This document shows, piece after piece, positions 33,219-43,800 of a stretch of 64,000 bases of DNA. Origin of the DNA: Adiantum capillus-veneris (lineage: Eukaryota; Streptophyta; Polypodiopsida; Polypodiales; Pteridaceae); the NCBI GenBank assembly GCA_014529385.2, contig CM043947.1:100489811-100553810 (forward strand), in the 5' to 3' direction. The position numbers and the translations under genes are program-made. Position 1 is the first letter of the stretch; the number at the start of each line of letters is the position of its first letter. The notes beneath the pieces were generated by a model, which ran no database searches, had not been told where the DNA came from, and saw only the letters and a list, made by a program, of their open reading frames with translations.

Positions 33219-33480
33219 TGTTTTTGAGAGAGAGAGAGAGAGAGAAAGAGTACAAACATAAACAAAAACGCACACACACATACATAAACAAAGAATGCAC
33301 ACACACATTGAGAGAGGAAAAGAGAGAGAGAGCATGCATAAACAAAAAACGCACACATTGAGAGAGGAAAAGAGAGAGAGAACATGCATAAACAAAAAAC
33401 GCACACATTGAGAGAGGAAAAGAGAGAGAAAACATGCAGAAACAAAAAAATGCACACACATTGAGAGAGAAACTAATTTA
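33001..33480. repeat. CT/CA/GA microsatellites and 50-base repeats of C1
   Basis: CT runs at about 33007-33044 and 33139-33174, CA at 33055-33070 and 33176-33216, GA at about 33228-33245. Then three or four units of about 52 bases (GCACACATTGAGAGAGGAAA) at 33290-33470. Long open stretches here in several frames are pure simple-sequence translation and are not genes. Confidence 0.9.
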
Positions 33481-33660
33481 ACGTCGTAGGAAACTAATTA
33501 AAATTAAAAGACCTAAAGATCTAGCCGACGAGGAGTTGAACTCAAGACCTATTATTCAAGAGGGAAATGGCATAACCAATCTATCATACTTGGCATGGGT
33601 GATAGAAAGGTTATACCATTTATCTCTTTTTATTGGCACACACATCCACACACACGCACA

Positions 33661-33772
33661 CACACAAGAAGAAGAGAGTTATAACGTCGTAGGAAACTAT
33701 CTTAAAAGACGTTAAAGATTAGGTTAGATGTAGACTTACGTTAAATTAGATTTAGGTTTATTTAAGTTAAAT
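33661..33772. repeat. Direct repeat, left copy, flanking the HIPP fragment in C1
   Basis: Starts in ACACAAGAAGAAGAGAGTT, contains AACGTCGTAGGAAACTAT and ends in TTAGATTTAGGTTTATTT. Near-identical to 34384-34495. The HIPP-derived sequence lies between the two. Confidence 0.85.
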
Positions 33773-33856
33773 TAGATTAGATTTAGGTTTATTTTTAGTT
33801 AGATTTACGTTTATTTACGCTAGATTTAGATTTACGTTATATTAGATTAGATTTAG

Positions 33857-34217
33857 GTCTCCATAGACTGCGATGCCTGCATGAAGCGGGTAAAGAAAAC
33901 CCTCAATGGAATATAGGGTATTGCTGCCTTCACTCATGGTGGGCTCCGTCGATCCAAAAGTACTGGTGAAATGTCTTCAGAAGATAGGGAAGAAGGTGGA
34001 TCTTCAAGGCGGCAAGAGTCACTACATCCCCGACAATGACCATCTAGACAACCTCTAGTCATTCAACAGCAACTTCAAAGTTTGTAACAAGAGCAAGAAT
34101 GGTCCAAAGGGCCAATTGCTGTCGTCAGATGTGGATGGAGATGAGGCAGCTTCACCGCCGGAAGTTAACTCTCACATCTTTAGTGATGAGAATGCCAACT
34201 CTTGCCGAGTTATGTGA
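33857..34217 (+). pseudogene. Captured fragment of a heavy-metal-associated isoprenylated plant protein (HIPP) gene
   Basis: VSIDCDACMKRVKKTLNGI (33857-33913) is the start of an HMA metal-binding domain with its CxxC pair. In another frame, GSVDPKVLVKCLQKIGKKVD (about 33941-34000) is the end of such a domain. The same frame runs through one TAG (34054-34056) to SCRVM and TGA at 34215-34217; CRVM is a C-terminal CaaX isoprenylation box. HMA plus CaaX defines HIPPs, small metal-binding proteins of plants. The middle of the domain is lost or frame-shifted after NGI-TAG. C2 has the same fragment with the same first lesion, so it was captured before the copies separated. Not expressed as an intact protein. 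Confidence 0.75.
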
Positions 34218-34348
34218 AAAATTATGTGTTAAATCAGTTTTAAGGTTCTTATAATCCCTGTTAGTTTAGTTCTTTGTTTTTAATATAACATAATTTACGT
34301 TAGATTTAGATTTATGTTATATTAGATTAGACTTAGGTTTATTTAGGT

Positions 34349-34383
<35 letters not shown>

Positions 34384-34392
<9 letters not shown>

Positions 34393-34495
34393 GAAGAAGA
34401 GAGTTTTAACGTCGTAGGAAACTATCCCAAAAGACGTTAAAGATTAGGTTAGATGTAGACTTACGTTAAATTAGATTTAGGTTTATTTTTAGTTA
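34384..34495. repeat. Direct repeat, right copy, flanking the HIPP fragment in C1
   Basis: Partner of 33661-33772, beginning after a CA run at about 34351-34390. Confidence 0.85.
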
Positions 34496-34693
34496 GATTT
34501 ACGTTTATTTAGATCGAGTCCACGCAAGAATTACTTACGGTTTAGGGTTTAGAGTTAGACGAACAGTGAAAAGATGTTAAGATGCTGTGAAGTGCTACAG
34601 CTAGAGAAGAGGCAAAGGGGTTTTGTCCACTACATGCAGTATCATGTAGACGTGGGTCTGTAGATTTCTTGTACCCACAAATATAGGTATTGA

Positions 34694-34786
34694 CCAATAA
34701 AGACGAGATTATAACCCGGTGGTTCTGATCTCTGTGCACCTCTAGACCGAGGTGTGCGGGGATTGGACATGACTAGAGAATGTGAG

Positions 34787-34787
<1 letters not shown>
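34694..34787 (+). promoter_or_regulatory. Conserved hairpin-containing leader segment of C1
   Basis: About 80 bases containing GCACCTCTAGACCGAGGTGTGC, an inverted repeat around TAGACC, and GGACATGACTAGAGAATGTGA. It recurs in C2 (about 51637-51715, inverted) and, about 80 percent identical, just upstream of the copia LTR at 62375-62452. In C1 it lies some 210-300 bases before the TNP2 ATG and may belong to its promoter or 5' leader. Confidence 0.5.

Positions 34788-34788
<1 letters not shown>

Positions 34789-34841
<53 letters not shown>
34789..34841. repeat. GA microsatellite
   Basis: About 25 GA units, upstream of the C1 transposase; C2 has a shorter CT run at 51590-51629. Confidence 0.95.
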
Positions 34842-34844
<3 letters not shown>

Positions 34845-34996
34845 GATGAAGAATGCCAATAGAATATTAAATTTGTTGTCCAGGTTATAAGATTTTTATC
34901 CTCATTATGAGTAGTGACAAGGATGTGGGACCGTCCAACCGAAACACCTATCTCTGAACGAGGTTCTTATGTCCTTGTAATCAATGCAAGCATGCT

Positions 34997-36172
34997 GTGC
35001 GACGGACAAGACGTGTTTCTTTGCAACACGTTCGCGAATTTGGCGAGTTCGATCCATCTATTATAGATCGAGTTGTTGCCAATTATAACTCGTCGGACTC
35101 TGACGCTGGCCAACAAGCATCAATCTTGCAACCCAATAGACGTGTTCGCAGGCGCTTTGGTCAAGCAGCATATGTGAGGCCACAAGATGTAGCCTCTGAC
35201 AGCTCGGGGGATGATCATGCAGAGCACATTCCCAATGAGGCAATGTTTGAGCCCGAGATTGATGAAATGATCGAGACGATCATGGATTTAGAAAGGCTTA
35301 TCTATGATGATATGAAAAGTGAAGCCGATACGCCATTGTATAATGGAGCACGTATGTCTAGATTGAAAGCACTCCTAGTTCATCTCAACATGCAGGCAAA
35401 GTTTGGATGGAGTGACACTAGCGTCACAGCGCTTTTCAGGTGATCTATTACAATTAGTTTACTGTAATAAAACTCTAAATGTATAATGATCTGATAGATT
35501 TTTACACGACTGTATCGTATTTTTATGTTGTGTAGATTGCTTAAAGACATACTACCAGCTCACAATGTGATGCCAGATTCCCGAGATGAAGCAAGAAAGA
35601 TTTTGCGAAACTTGAGGATGGATTACAATTCTATCCACGCTTGTCCTAATGACTGCATTCTTTTTAGAGGGGAATACATAGACATGGAGAAGTGTCCGAA
35701 ATGTGATTCCGAAAGATATCGAGTAGATCTCCACGGGACAAAAATTCCACAAAAGGTTTTGCGACATTTTCCTCTGCTTCCTTGCATCAAGCATTTCTTC
35801 GAATGTAAGTCCATGGCCGCCCTAGCATCATGGCATGAGGAGAATAAATCTTCGGATGGTGTGCTACGAATTCCTGCAGATTGCGCAGCCTCGAAACATA
35901 TAGATGGAACATGGTCCGGTTTTGCCAGGGAAGCTCAAAATTTGCGCTTAGGCCTGGCTATGGATGGCGTAAATCCATTTGGTCAAAGATCAACATCTTA
36001 CAGTGTATGGCCCGTTGTCATCGTCAACTACAACATTCCCCCGTGGTTGACTACGAAGAAGGGGCACCTATGGCTAAGCTTGATTGTGCCAGGGCAATAT
36101 AAAGTGGAGAATATGGATGTGTATCTTCGTCCACTATTGGAAGAGCTACAACAATTGTGGATCTTCTTATAG
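34997..36172 (+). pseudogene. C1 transposase TNP2, truncated
   Basis: Exon 34997-35439 (MRRTRRVSLQHVREF...VTALFR), donor GTGATC, acceptor TGTGTAG, exon 35536-36172. TNP2 landmarks: ACPNDCILFRGEY, EKCPKCDSERYR, KIPQKVLRHFPLLPCIKHFF, MDGVNPFGQRSTSYSVWPVV, YNIPPWLTTKKGHLWLSLIV. The protein stops at LQQLWIFL because an internal deletion near 36160 joins mid-TNP2 to the downstream DUF4216 region; the catalytic middle and C-terminus are missing. The splice site and frame match C2. Function of the intact family: cutting and joining at CACTA ends. Confidence 0.85.
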
Positions 36173-36551
36173 AGGATTCTTTGTCGACTTGTTCGACGTG
36201 CAATGGTTCAAGATAATCATGGAGGGTCGCAACGCTACTGTGCGTAGAGGAGAGTCTGGTTTTCTTAAGGTGGATTCTACTACGAAATGGACTGACCTAA
36301 GAGACACTTTCGTACTACCCAAGCATTGTGAACAAGTAAGTATGTAAATAGTTAACATCCCCCTTTTACAAGTTATGTGCTTGAAAGCTCTCATGTCAGT
36401 TATGTGGCTCTGGCAGGTAATATTTCATCCTACAAATTCTACATCAAACTGGTGGTACGTCATAGAGGTAGCCCCTCGTAGTGCAAAGACGTATGAAGGC
36501 TACCATGTGCCAATCACAACGGCATCAATGGAGGAGAGACAGCAGAGATAG
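36173..36551 (+). pseudogene. DUF4216-type C-terminal segment of the C1 transposase gene
   Basis: Two exons: up to 36335 (LFDVQWFKIIMEGRNATVRR, DLRDTFVLPKHCEQ) with donor GTAAGT, and 36417-36551 (VIFHPTNSTSNWWYVIEVAP) to TAG, after acceptor CTGGCAG. This is the usual last domain of long plant CACTA transposases. Its first part is cut by the same internal deletion. Confidence 0.75.
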
Positions 36552-36785
36552 TGGTACGTGGAGCGTCATCGCTCTGGCGCATCATCGCGCGTTCCTACTC
36601 CATCCGCATCTCCCTCTCTTTCGGAGCATTCGGCGCGCTCCAAAGCTTCGGTGTCGACGAGACGATCTTCACACTCGTCTAGACACCGGTGCCCTAGTGG
36701 TGGCGGTGGCGGTTGTTGTGGGGATTCCGCCGCCGATGCCTCCACACCGCCTCGTGTTTGACGAGGCTCTTTACCCTCCCCTTCT

Positions 36786-37367
36786 TTGCCCGCCCCCACA
36801 CCAGCCACAGCATCACCATCTACGCCAGGTTTTGCGCGGCTGACTATTCCTAGCAGCTACACACCTCTACCTACTCCGCCAGGAGCCACCCCACTCGACA
36901 CTCCTCGCTTCCGGGCACAGACGACGGTGGAGACACCTGACGTCCGTACCCCCATCGACACGCCGCTAGAGACCCCTGTCGGGACACCCAGGTTCACGCG
37001 TCACCGGCTAGAGGGCTTGCCTTACTCCGTCGACTTTAGTGGCGGCATCATCATGGATGATGACGGCAAGAAGGTGATCTCGCGCATGCGTGGTCTTTGC
37101 TCTCAGCTGTTTAGACACTACATACTAAACAAATGGAGTGAAGTACCGAGTGATTTAAAAGACAGAGTCATCAGCATACTTCATGATGAGTTTCCCGTTC
37201 CAACACGGGATCAGCGCTTCAATGAAGACCTGATGAAGATTCGAATGCGCGAATACTGCAAACACAAGCGTTCCGAAGTGCAAAAAGCAATCAAGCATGG
37301 GTGGAACAGGCTAGATTGGCTACCCTTGCACTTTTTTTTAAAAGTGAATCAAGTACAATATGATTGA
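36786..37367 (+). CDS. C1 second gene, TNPA-like/transposase_24-type protein
   Basis: 193 residues: a Pro/Thr-rich N-terminus with repeated DTP/ETP (about 1-80), then a segment with WSEVPSDLKDRVISILHDEF and REYCKHKRSEVQKAIKHG, resembling the plant transposase_24 (Ptta/En/Spm) family. A probable N-terminal extension lies in the Pro/Arg/Ser-rich open frames from about 36480, so the start is uncertain. TNPA-type proteins bind the subterminal repeats. It lies just upstream of the 3' repeat-rich end; whether it is complete is unclear. Confidence 0.6.
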   Translation: MPAPTPATASPSTPGFARLTIPSSYTPLPTPPGATPLDTPRFRAQTTVETPDVRTPIDTPLETPVGTPRFTRHRLEGLPYSVDFSGGIIMDDDGKKVISRMRGLCSQLFRHYILNKWSEVPSDLKDRVISILHDEFPVPTRDQRFNEDLMKIRMREYCKHKRSEVQKAIKHGWNRLDWLPLHFFLKVNQVQYD

Positions 37368-37404
37368 TGGGTGGCAGGGCATTCAATGCCCTGTCACCAA
37401 AAAA

Positions 37405-37664
37405 AAATTCTCTCGGGCGTCGCTATAACCGTCGCTATAGACTTCTATGTAAACGTCGCTATAACCGTCGCTATGAGCGTCTCTATATAGCGACGCTTAT
37501 AGAGATGCATATAGCGATGCCTATAGCGTCGCATATAGCTATTCCTATAGCGTCACATATAGCGACGCTCTCGTAGCGACGCTATTAGCGACGTCGAGGG
37601 TTATAAAAACCCAGTGTATTTCCGTCGCTAACAACGTCACAAGAGCACACAAGCTCTTGTAGTG
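37405..37664. repeat. 3' subterminal repeat array and terminus of C1
   Basis: A dozen or so copies of CGTCGCTAT/ATAGCGACG in mixed orientation between 37415 and 37600, then CTCTTGTAGTG ending at 37664. Candidate binding sites for the TNPA-like protein. Confidence 0.9.
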
Positions 37665-37737
37665 TTTTTAATTTTTTTAAAAGCTTTTTGACCTTCTGTG
37701 GCGACAGCGAGCATGTGATAGGGGATCGAAGGCCGAG
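37665..37737. other. Short flank between C1 and E3
   Basis: Begins with the TTT target duplicate, followed by AT-rich sequence and TGTGGCGACAGCGAGC. Probably the continuation of E4; the E3 LTR starts abruptly at 37738 without its first 22 bases. Confidence 0.4.
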
Positions 37738-38652
37738 GTCCATAGCATAGCTCTCAAGCATCAACATAAAATTATCGATACAAGGGAAGCGACTCGGATG
37801 AGGCATGGAAACTCACTAGGGTTTCAATCCTAATGAAGTGAACTCGAAGAGATGCAACTACTAACTCTACAAGAAAATCAACCACACTAAAGCCAAGTAA
37901 TCTGCCTATGTCCTTCTACACAACTCTACAGTCATCACGCCGGTTCACCATGCAAATCATATCGGAATCGCACGAAACTTGAAGGGAAGCTACAAGGGAC
38001 TATCAGGAACATATCCTATCACTGTCATAGCATTCTGGAGAGGTACAACGATAGCGATCATTCATCCCATAGTATGCAAAAACAGTAAACGAATGATTCT
38101 AAAGGGTTGCTTTTAGGTCCCTAAAGCCTCTCCTAGGGTCAAAACAGCCTAAAATACGCATATAAACACTCAAAACAGCGATTTAAGGCCTAAACTAACG
38201 AATTTGAAACCTTCACCGAATCTTGAATGCTTACACTTGAATGAAAGAGCAGAGTAAAAGGAACATAATGCAAGAAACAAAATTGAATTTGGATTACCGT
38301 AGCCACAGAAGCGATGATTACAAGTTGGAGCAAAGAGGTAGCTCTCTGTGCGTAACGCAATAGTCACTTATCTTCAAAAAATAATCTCCCCTTTTCCACT
38401 AACCTTAGTGTATTATATACCTAGGGCTTTCTAAAGTGGCCGGCGGCCAACTTCTCATGGACCTTTACATACATCATTGGAAAAATTACATCTTTGACTC
38501 AGACTCGACATAGACAGTTGACATTAGGCTTTTACATGGTTTGATGTATTAAACATCGGAAAAATAATGTGACCACATCAAAACTTTGGCCGGATGACCC
38601 AACGGGCGCCTTGGCTAGGTGGACACTTGTATGTTGTTATCACCTCCAAACA
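37738..38652 (-). repeat. E3 3' LTR, terminally truncated
   Basis: 915 bases matching 48267-49201 within a few percent. The outer TGCGGGTCGCCGCGAC end is missing; the inner end CACCTCCAAACA is intact. Palindrome copy at 38048-38061 is mutated (ACGATAGCGATCAT). Confidence 0.9.
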
Positions 38653-38667
38653 CTCCCCCCTTCCTAG
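38653..38667 (-). other. E3 polypurine tract
   Basis: Minus strand TAGGAAGGGGGGAG before TGTTTGGAGG. Nearly the same as in E4. Confidence 0.75.
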
Positions 38668-40829
38668 CTCGTGTCATCCTTTGACACGACCTTGTGCAGT
38701 CTTGTCATAGGGTTGTCTTCACCTTGGTTTTCAAGGTTGGTCTTCATCTTGGGAGCGCGTTGTCGTTGATGACGCTCCCCCCTTCCTTGAGTGATGCATA
38801 GCTGTCATGTTGTTGATACATGATTTGAGCTTTGATTATCGAGACAACGTTTCTTCTTGTTGTGCATTTGCCTCTTGGTTGCCAATCTTAGCCACCGTAA
38901 AGATGGATGTTGAAGTGTTTGATCATGTAGAACTGATCCTCTTTGTGGCGTGGACTTTATGATGGATATTCTTTCAAGGTCCACTGCAATTTGAGTTGTC
39001 TGCAATAGGTCACCAATGTTGAAGCACTGTGTGAGCTACTTTTGATTGTTGTGGATAGCTCGCTTGCTAAATTTCTCATTGCTTGATATTGTAGGCCATT
39101 CTTTGACGTGCCATTGTTGGATGGAGCTTTTTTGTCACCCTTGAAGATAAAAGATTCTCTTGATAAGCATATGGAGATCTGTTGTTTTTGCTCCAAGTTG
39201 TTGTTGATTGATTTGGGTAGCCGTTTCCTTATTGTTGACGTAGAAGGAATATATACAAGAAGTGGATGTGATGAGTGTGGATTAGGGTCTTAAAACCTGG
39301 ATAACCAAAAGGGAAAAAACCCGGTGGGAAAAAAGTGCCTTTGGTATACGCTCTTATTGGAGTTGAGCATTTGGACTAGAAGTACCTGTCATGCAAGGTG
39401 AGTGCTTGGGAGAAACAAAGGAAGAGTGCCTAATGTAAGTGCCAATTATGGGACACTCTATATGTTTATGAGAAGTTTTCAAACAAAAGCATGTAGTGTA
39501 AAAGATGGAGTTGATGGGTGCTTCAAGGAACAAATGTACCACATGTGACATCAAAGGACGTCTCAATAGCTTGCACGTTTCCAAGAAGGGTTTTCGATGT
39601 ATAAGCTTCTCCACTCATTCCTCACTATGCATAGTGCGTGAGTGTCTTTTGGAATCTCTTCTTCACTATACCAAACTTAAAATACATAGACTTGGACTCT
39701 TATGCTCACCTATACCAGCATGAGCGACACAACATAAATATGCTCAACCCCTCCACCTTGAGCAGTACCTAGAATAGATAAGACTCTTAGACCACAGAGA
39801 ATATTACTTGAAGCTTTGGGACTAATGCCTTGCTCATTTAGTGGCTCAGCTGCCCGACTCTTGACTTTTATGACATGTATTTTTAATTGCGACTTGGACT
39901 TACCTGTTCATGGCCCGAAACCCAATGCCATAAGTTCTTGAGATTAAGGCCTCTATTATTGTGTTGGTCTTTGGATGCCACCATCTTTTCAAGTAAGTTG
40001 GCATACTTTGACTCCTCTAGCTTCTTTTGTTGCATGGGATGTTCCGTAAGGAGGCCGCATTGTTGTACCTTTACTTTTTCTTCTTTGTGAGGAGCCTGAG
40101 TTTTCAACAGTGTTTTTGGGACCCACTTTGTTCTTGCTTCATGAGTTGATCCCTTGACTTGATGGACACTAGGCTTTTGTATCTATACTTGGCTATTACC
40201 ATTGTAAAAGCCTTGCTTTTGTAGTAGAAGACTAGGGATCCATTTTGAGGTTGTTTCTCCCTTGGTTGTGCTTAGTCTCCATTGGCTCTTTTTTGTTGTT
40301 GATTGTCTTTGTGTGGGGTCCTTTGCTACTTGGTTGGTCTTAGTGGCTCTAGGTTGAGCAACTACTTTGGGTAACCATATTCGGGGGTTACCTTCATAGA
40401 ATCCTTGTGCTTCAAGTAGCTTGACGGGAACCATCCGCTGTTGCATCTGTTTGTGTTGGGTAGCTTTGTTGAAGTTTGACTTTGGTACCCATAATTGTTG
40501 TGTTGCTTTCTTGGAAGGTCTTTTCTTCTATCTTTTTTCGTTGTTCTTTCTCCTGCTTGAGTTGTTTTTATTTAGTTGATGGCTTGGCTCGCTCATTCTA
40601 GAACTTCTTTCTTGAGGTGAGTACATCCAGGCTGTTACTTTAGGCTTTTTGGCCCAGACATTAATGTTTCCTTCGAAGTAGCCTTGAGCAATGATTGACT
40701 CATTTGATGCTACCCACCCTATCACCTTTTGCTGTTGTGGTTGAACCCGTGTTTCATGTATCCAAACTGGGTCTTTGACTGGATGTGCTCTTTGGATACC
40801 AACACTTGGTTGACATTCTTTGGCTTCTT
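38668..40829 (-). other. E3 3' region with degraded, repetitive coding-like sequence
   Basis: Minus-strand open stretches (40887-40528, 40446-40183, 40107-39883) read like a Gln/Lys-rich tail of the preceding protein broken by frameshifts. A short motif recurs three times: QGYFEGNINVW, QGFYEGNPRIW and QGFYNGNSQV. Nearer the LTR (39295-39350) is the motif with GGGTTTTTTCCC on the minus strand, also present in E4. No polymerase or integrase motifs. Confidence 0.5.
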
Positions 40830-43800
40830 CTAGATGCTTTTTTGTGATGGAAACTTTGGTTGATAGAATTTTTGCTTTGGTTTCCATTGCATTGTTGGTG
40901 ATGTGGCTCTTGATGTAGAGGCTTCGCGGAAAATTTGTTGGAAGCTTGTTGAAGGTAAAGTCGTCTGGCGAGGTTGATATACTTCAATGTTTACCTTTGC
41001 TTTACCTTTTTTTGTGATGGTTGGCGATTTCTTCTCTGCATGGATTTGAGAAGCTTCATGGAGCCTCACCGTTGTTGTTGTTGAAGCTTTTGATTGTTGT
41101 CGAAAAAAGATGTTCCTCCAGCTTTCTGTCAGGACCAGACTCTCTTTGATATGATGGGAGTTGATTATGTGGAAAGTATCTTGATACTCCCCAGTACTCA
41201 ATTTGAGTACAAATTTTGTTACTCCAAAGCTAGGAATCGGCATTTTTGAACTTGTGTAAACTATTTCTTCTAGCTCATTGATTGGTGGCTTTCCCATCAT
41301 GATCCACGTTCCATAAGTCATTAGATTCTTTGTTGCATAAGGATCAATTGCGGCCGAACATGTAACCTTGAGCTCTGTTTGTCCGCATAAATTGAATTTG
41401 ATCATTGTAGGAGATAGTCCATCTTCTTCCTTGTCCTTGTTCTTCTTTTGATCTTGAGTTTGTTGAAGATTTTCCATTGAACTTGGAAGCTTTTCTCCTT
41501 CATCTACTTTCATTTGCACTTTTTTTGGAGTCGGCTTCTTTGAAACAGATTTTGTTGTTTCTTCAGGTATGTCAATAATGACATATTCTTGTGGTTGCTC
41601 TGCTTCCTTCGTTTTCAATTTTGCCTCATGCTCCAGGATGTAGCTATCAGTCTCACTTTTTCTGCTTTCACACTCAGAAACTTCATTAGCTTCCTTCAAC
41701 ACTTTCAACATAAAACATGAAACTAGGTCGTAGCCTTCTTCATTACGAAACTTGGTTGGAGTTAGAACATTTACACACACATCCAAGGTTTCCAATATTT
41801 GAGTCCATCCAAATGGCTCAAATAATTCCTCTGGAAATGGTTCCGGTATGTAAGCTTCATCGTCCATTGATCTTTCTAGGATGCAATCCTCCTTCACTGA
41901 GCTTCCACACTTCGAAGCACCACACATCCAAAGTTCTTGTTTGGTTTGTAGCCACGCAGGTATCTCTTTCCCATTGACTATAGTAAAGTCAATTTCTTCT
42001 AAAGGAGTTCTATTCACATCTCTATAGCTATGGTCTTTTATGCTTATTTTTGTGGTGATCTTTTTATGTCTCAAGTAGATATAGTCATAGCCCCAATCTT
42101 GAACCATCTTAAGTTGATGCATGAAAGGCCTTCCCAAAATAATATCAAAATTGTTCCCTTTTTCAAAATCTAATATTGAAAATGTATGTTCATATTCAAT
42201 TCCACAAGAAGTCACAATAATTTGCTCTAAGATACCCATAGTTTTTTCTGTGTATCCATTTGCAAGTTGCAGCTTCATTCTAGTTTTCCTAAGCGCTGGT
42301 CTACCCCATTTTTCCCAAATGTCTTTTGTTGCTATGGCTACTCCAGCCCCACTATCAAGTATAGCCAACTTTTTAACTCCTTTGTATTCCACAGGTAAGG
42401 TGGTGTTTCCTTCTTCTCCTTCGCAATATTCCCCCACCTTGTTTATTGGCACAGGTTTAGCGTTTTCACTTTCTTGTTGAGTTTTGTTTGATTGTTCATT
42501 TGAGGGTAGATCTTGAAGAGGTATCTTTAATATCATCTTCCCCAAATTGTTGCCTACTTCATCCCATACGTGTTGTCTAATCTTAAGCAGTTCAGATAGA
42601 GTAACGGTGCACTGTATTGGAGCTGACATCAACTCTTGCATACTCTTTGTATCCATCATCTTGGATATGGCTTTCCTCTGAGATGGCACCACTCTAGTCT
42701 CTGAGTTTGCCTCATGTTCTCCTATGTATGAGGGTAAGGTCTTCAAGGACTCTGGTTTGCTTTCAATTGAAACGTCTGTCCCTGCATCTCCATTTAGAGA
42801 TTGAATGTCTCCCTGATAGACTTCATTCCCTGTATTGACCTCAATTATGGGTACAGATTGGAAAGTCGCACTTCCATCTTTTGCACCTCTAATTGCTTCC
42901 CACAATTCATTTGGCCATGGCTCATCTATCTCTGGGATAGGTTCCATAAATTGTGATCTTGACCTTGCATCATTAGTGGTGTTGGCCACTACTTGATCAT
43001 CTAGTTGAATTTCTAGGTTGCTTGTTTCTTGTGTTGCAGTCTTTGCTTGCACATCCTTTTGTGATTCTAGCTCAATGTTTCTTTGAGTTAATGTTTCAAC
43101 AACCTTTTCCTTAGGCATTTCAAATCCAACACTTTCTGGTTTTGTTTCTGGAGGTGGAATTGGTGCTTCATGCTCCATCATTGCCTGTGCAGTTTTTACC
43201 AATTCCTTACACATTTTCAACCTCTTGGTCTCTACCTTAGCATGAGGATATTTCATCCCTCGTTGCTGTAGGGTTTGGTTGGGTTTCAATCTAGCCTCAT
43301 ATGCTTCCAATGCAGCATCTAATGGCTCTAGGACTTTGTCTACCAACACAGATCCTCCGGAATACGCCTTCCTTGGTTTCTTATCGCTCACCACCGTTTT
43401 GTTTTCCCGTTCTTGTTTTAACTGCTCCTTTGTCTCTTGTAATTTTGTTTGTAGTGCAGTTTTAATTGTAATTGTTTTTGCTTTAATTCTATCTCTTTTG
43501 GCTTTCCAGGATTTTATCCCAGTCCTCACTGACACACTAGTTGTTTCCCCTTGTTTGGGTTGTTGATCTTTTTCCTCATTAGCTTGGTCCTCATCATTTT
43601 CTTTTGCTTGGGCTCTAGTCACTACCTTCACAGGAATTTTGGGTTCTGCCTCTGATCCACTTGGAGAAGGTAACACTCCCACAACATTCATTGTTGTTTT
43701 CCCCTGTTTGTTTGGGTATTTTGGAAAATTTGGAACAACGTGTGTAATGGCACACTCCAAACAATATCCAATTATCTCTACACGAGAATAATTCTTGGCC

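Larger units (their letters stand above)
32808..37664 (+). mobile_element. CACTA (En/Spm) transposon C1, complete ends
   Basis: 4857 bases with inverted ends CACTACAAGAG...CTCTTGTAGTG and a TTT target duplication (32805-32807, 37665-37667). Subterminal regions are packed with GCGTCGCTAT-type repeats in both orientations, as expected for TNPA-like binding sites. Interior on the plus strand: microsatellites, a captured HIPP fragment, a conserved leader segment, TNP2 exons, a DUF4216 segment and a second-gene product of transposase_24 type. An internal deletion removes the middle of TNP2, so this copy is not autonomous. It sits in E4 and is related to C2 (50382-53537) in inverse orientation. Confidence 0.92.

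Noticed and set aside
32921-33461. Long open frames rich in Ser/Leu/Cys-Val/Arg-Glu here and at 52882-53482
   Set aside because: They are translations of CT, GT and GA microsatellites in several frames and on both strands; no domain, and composition follows the repeat.
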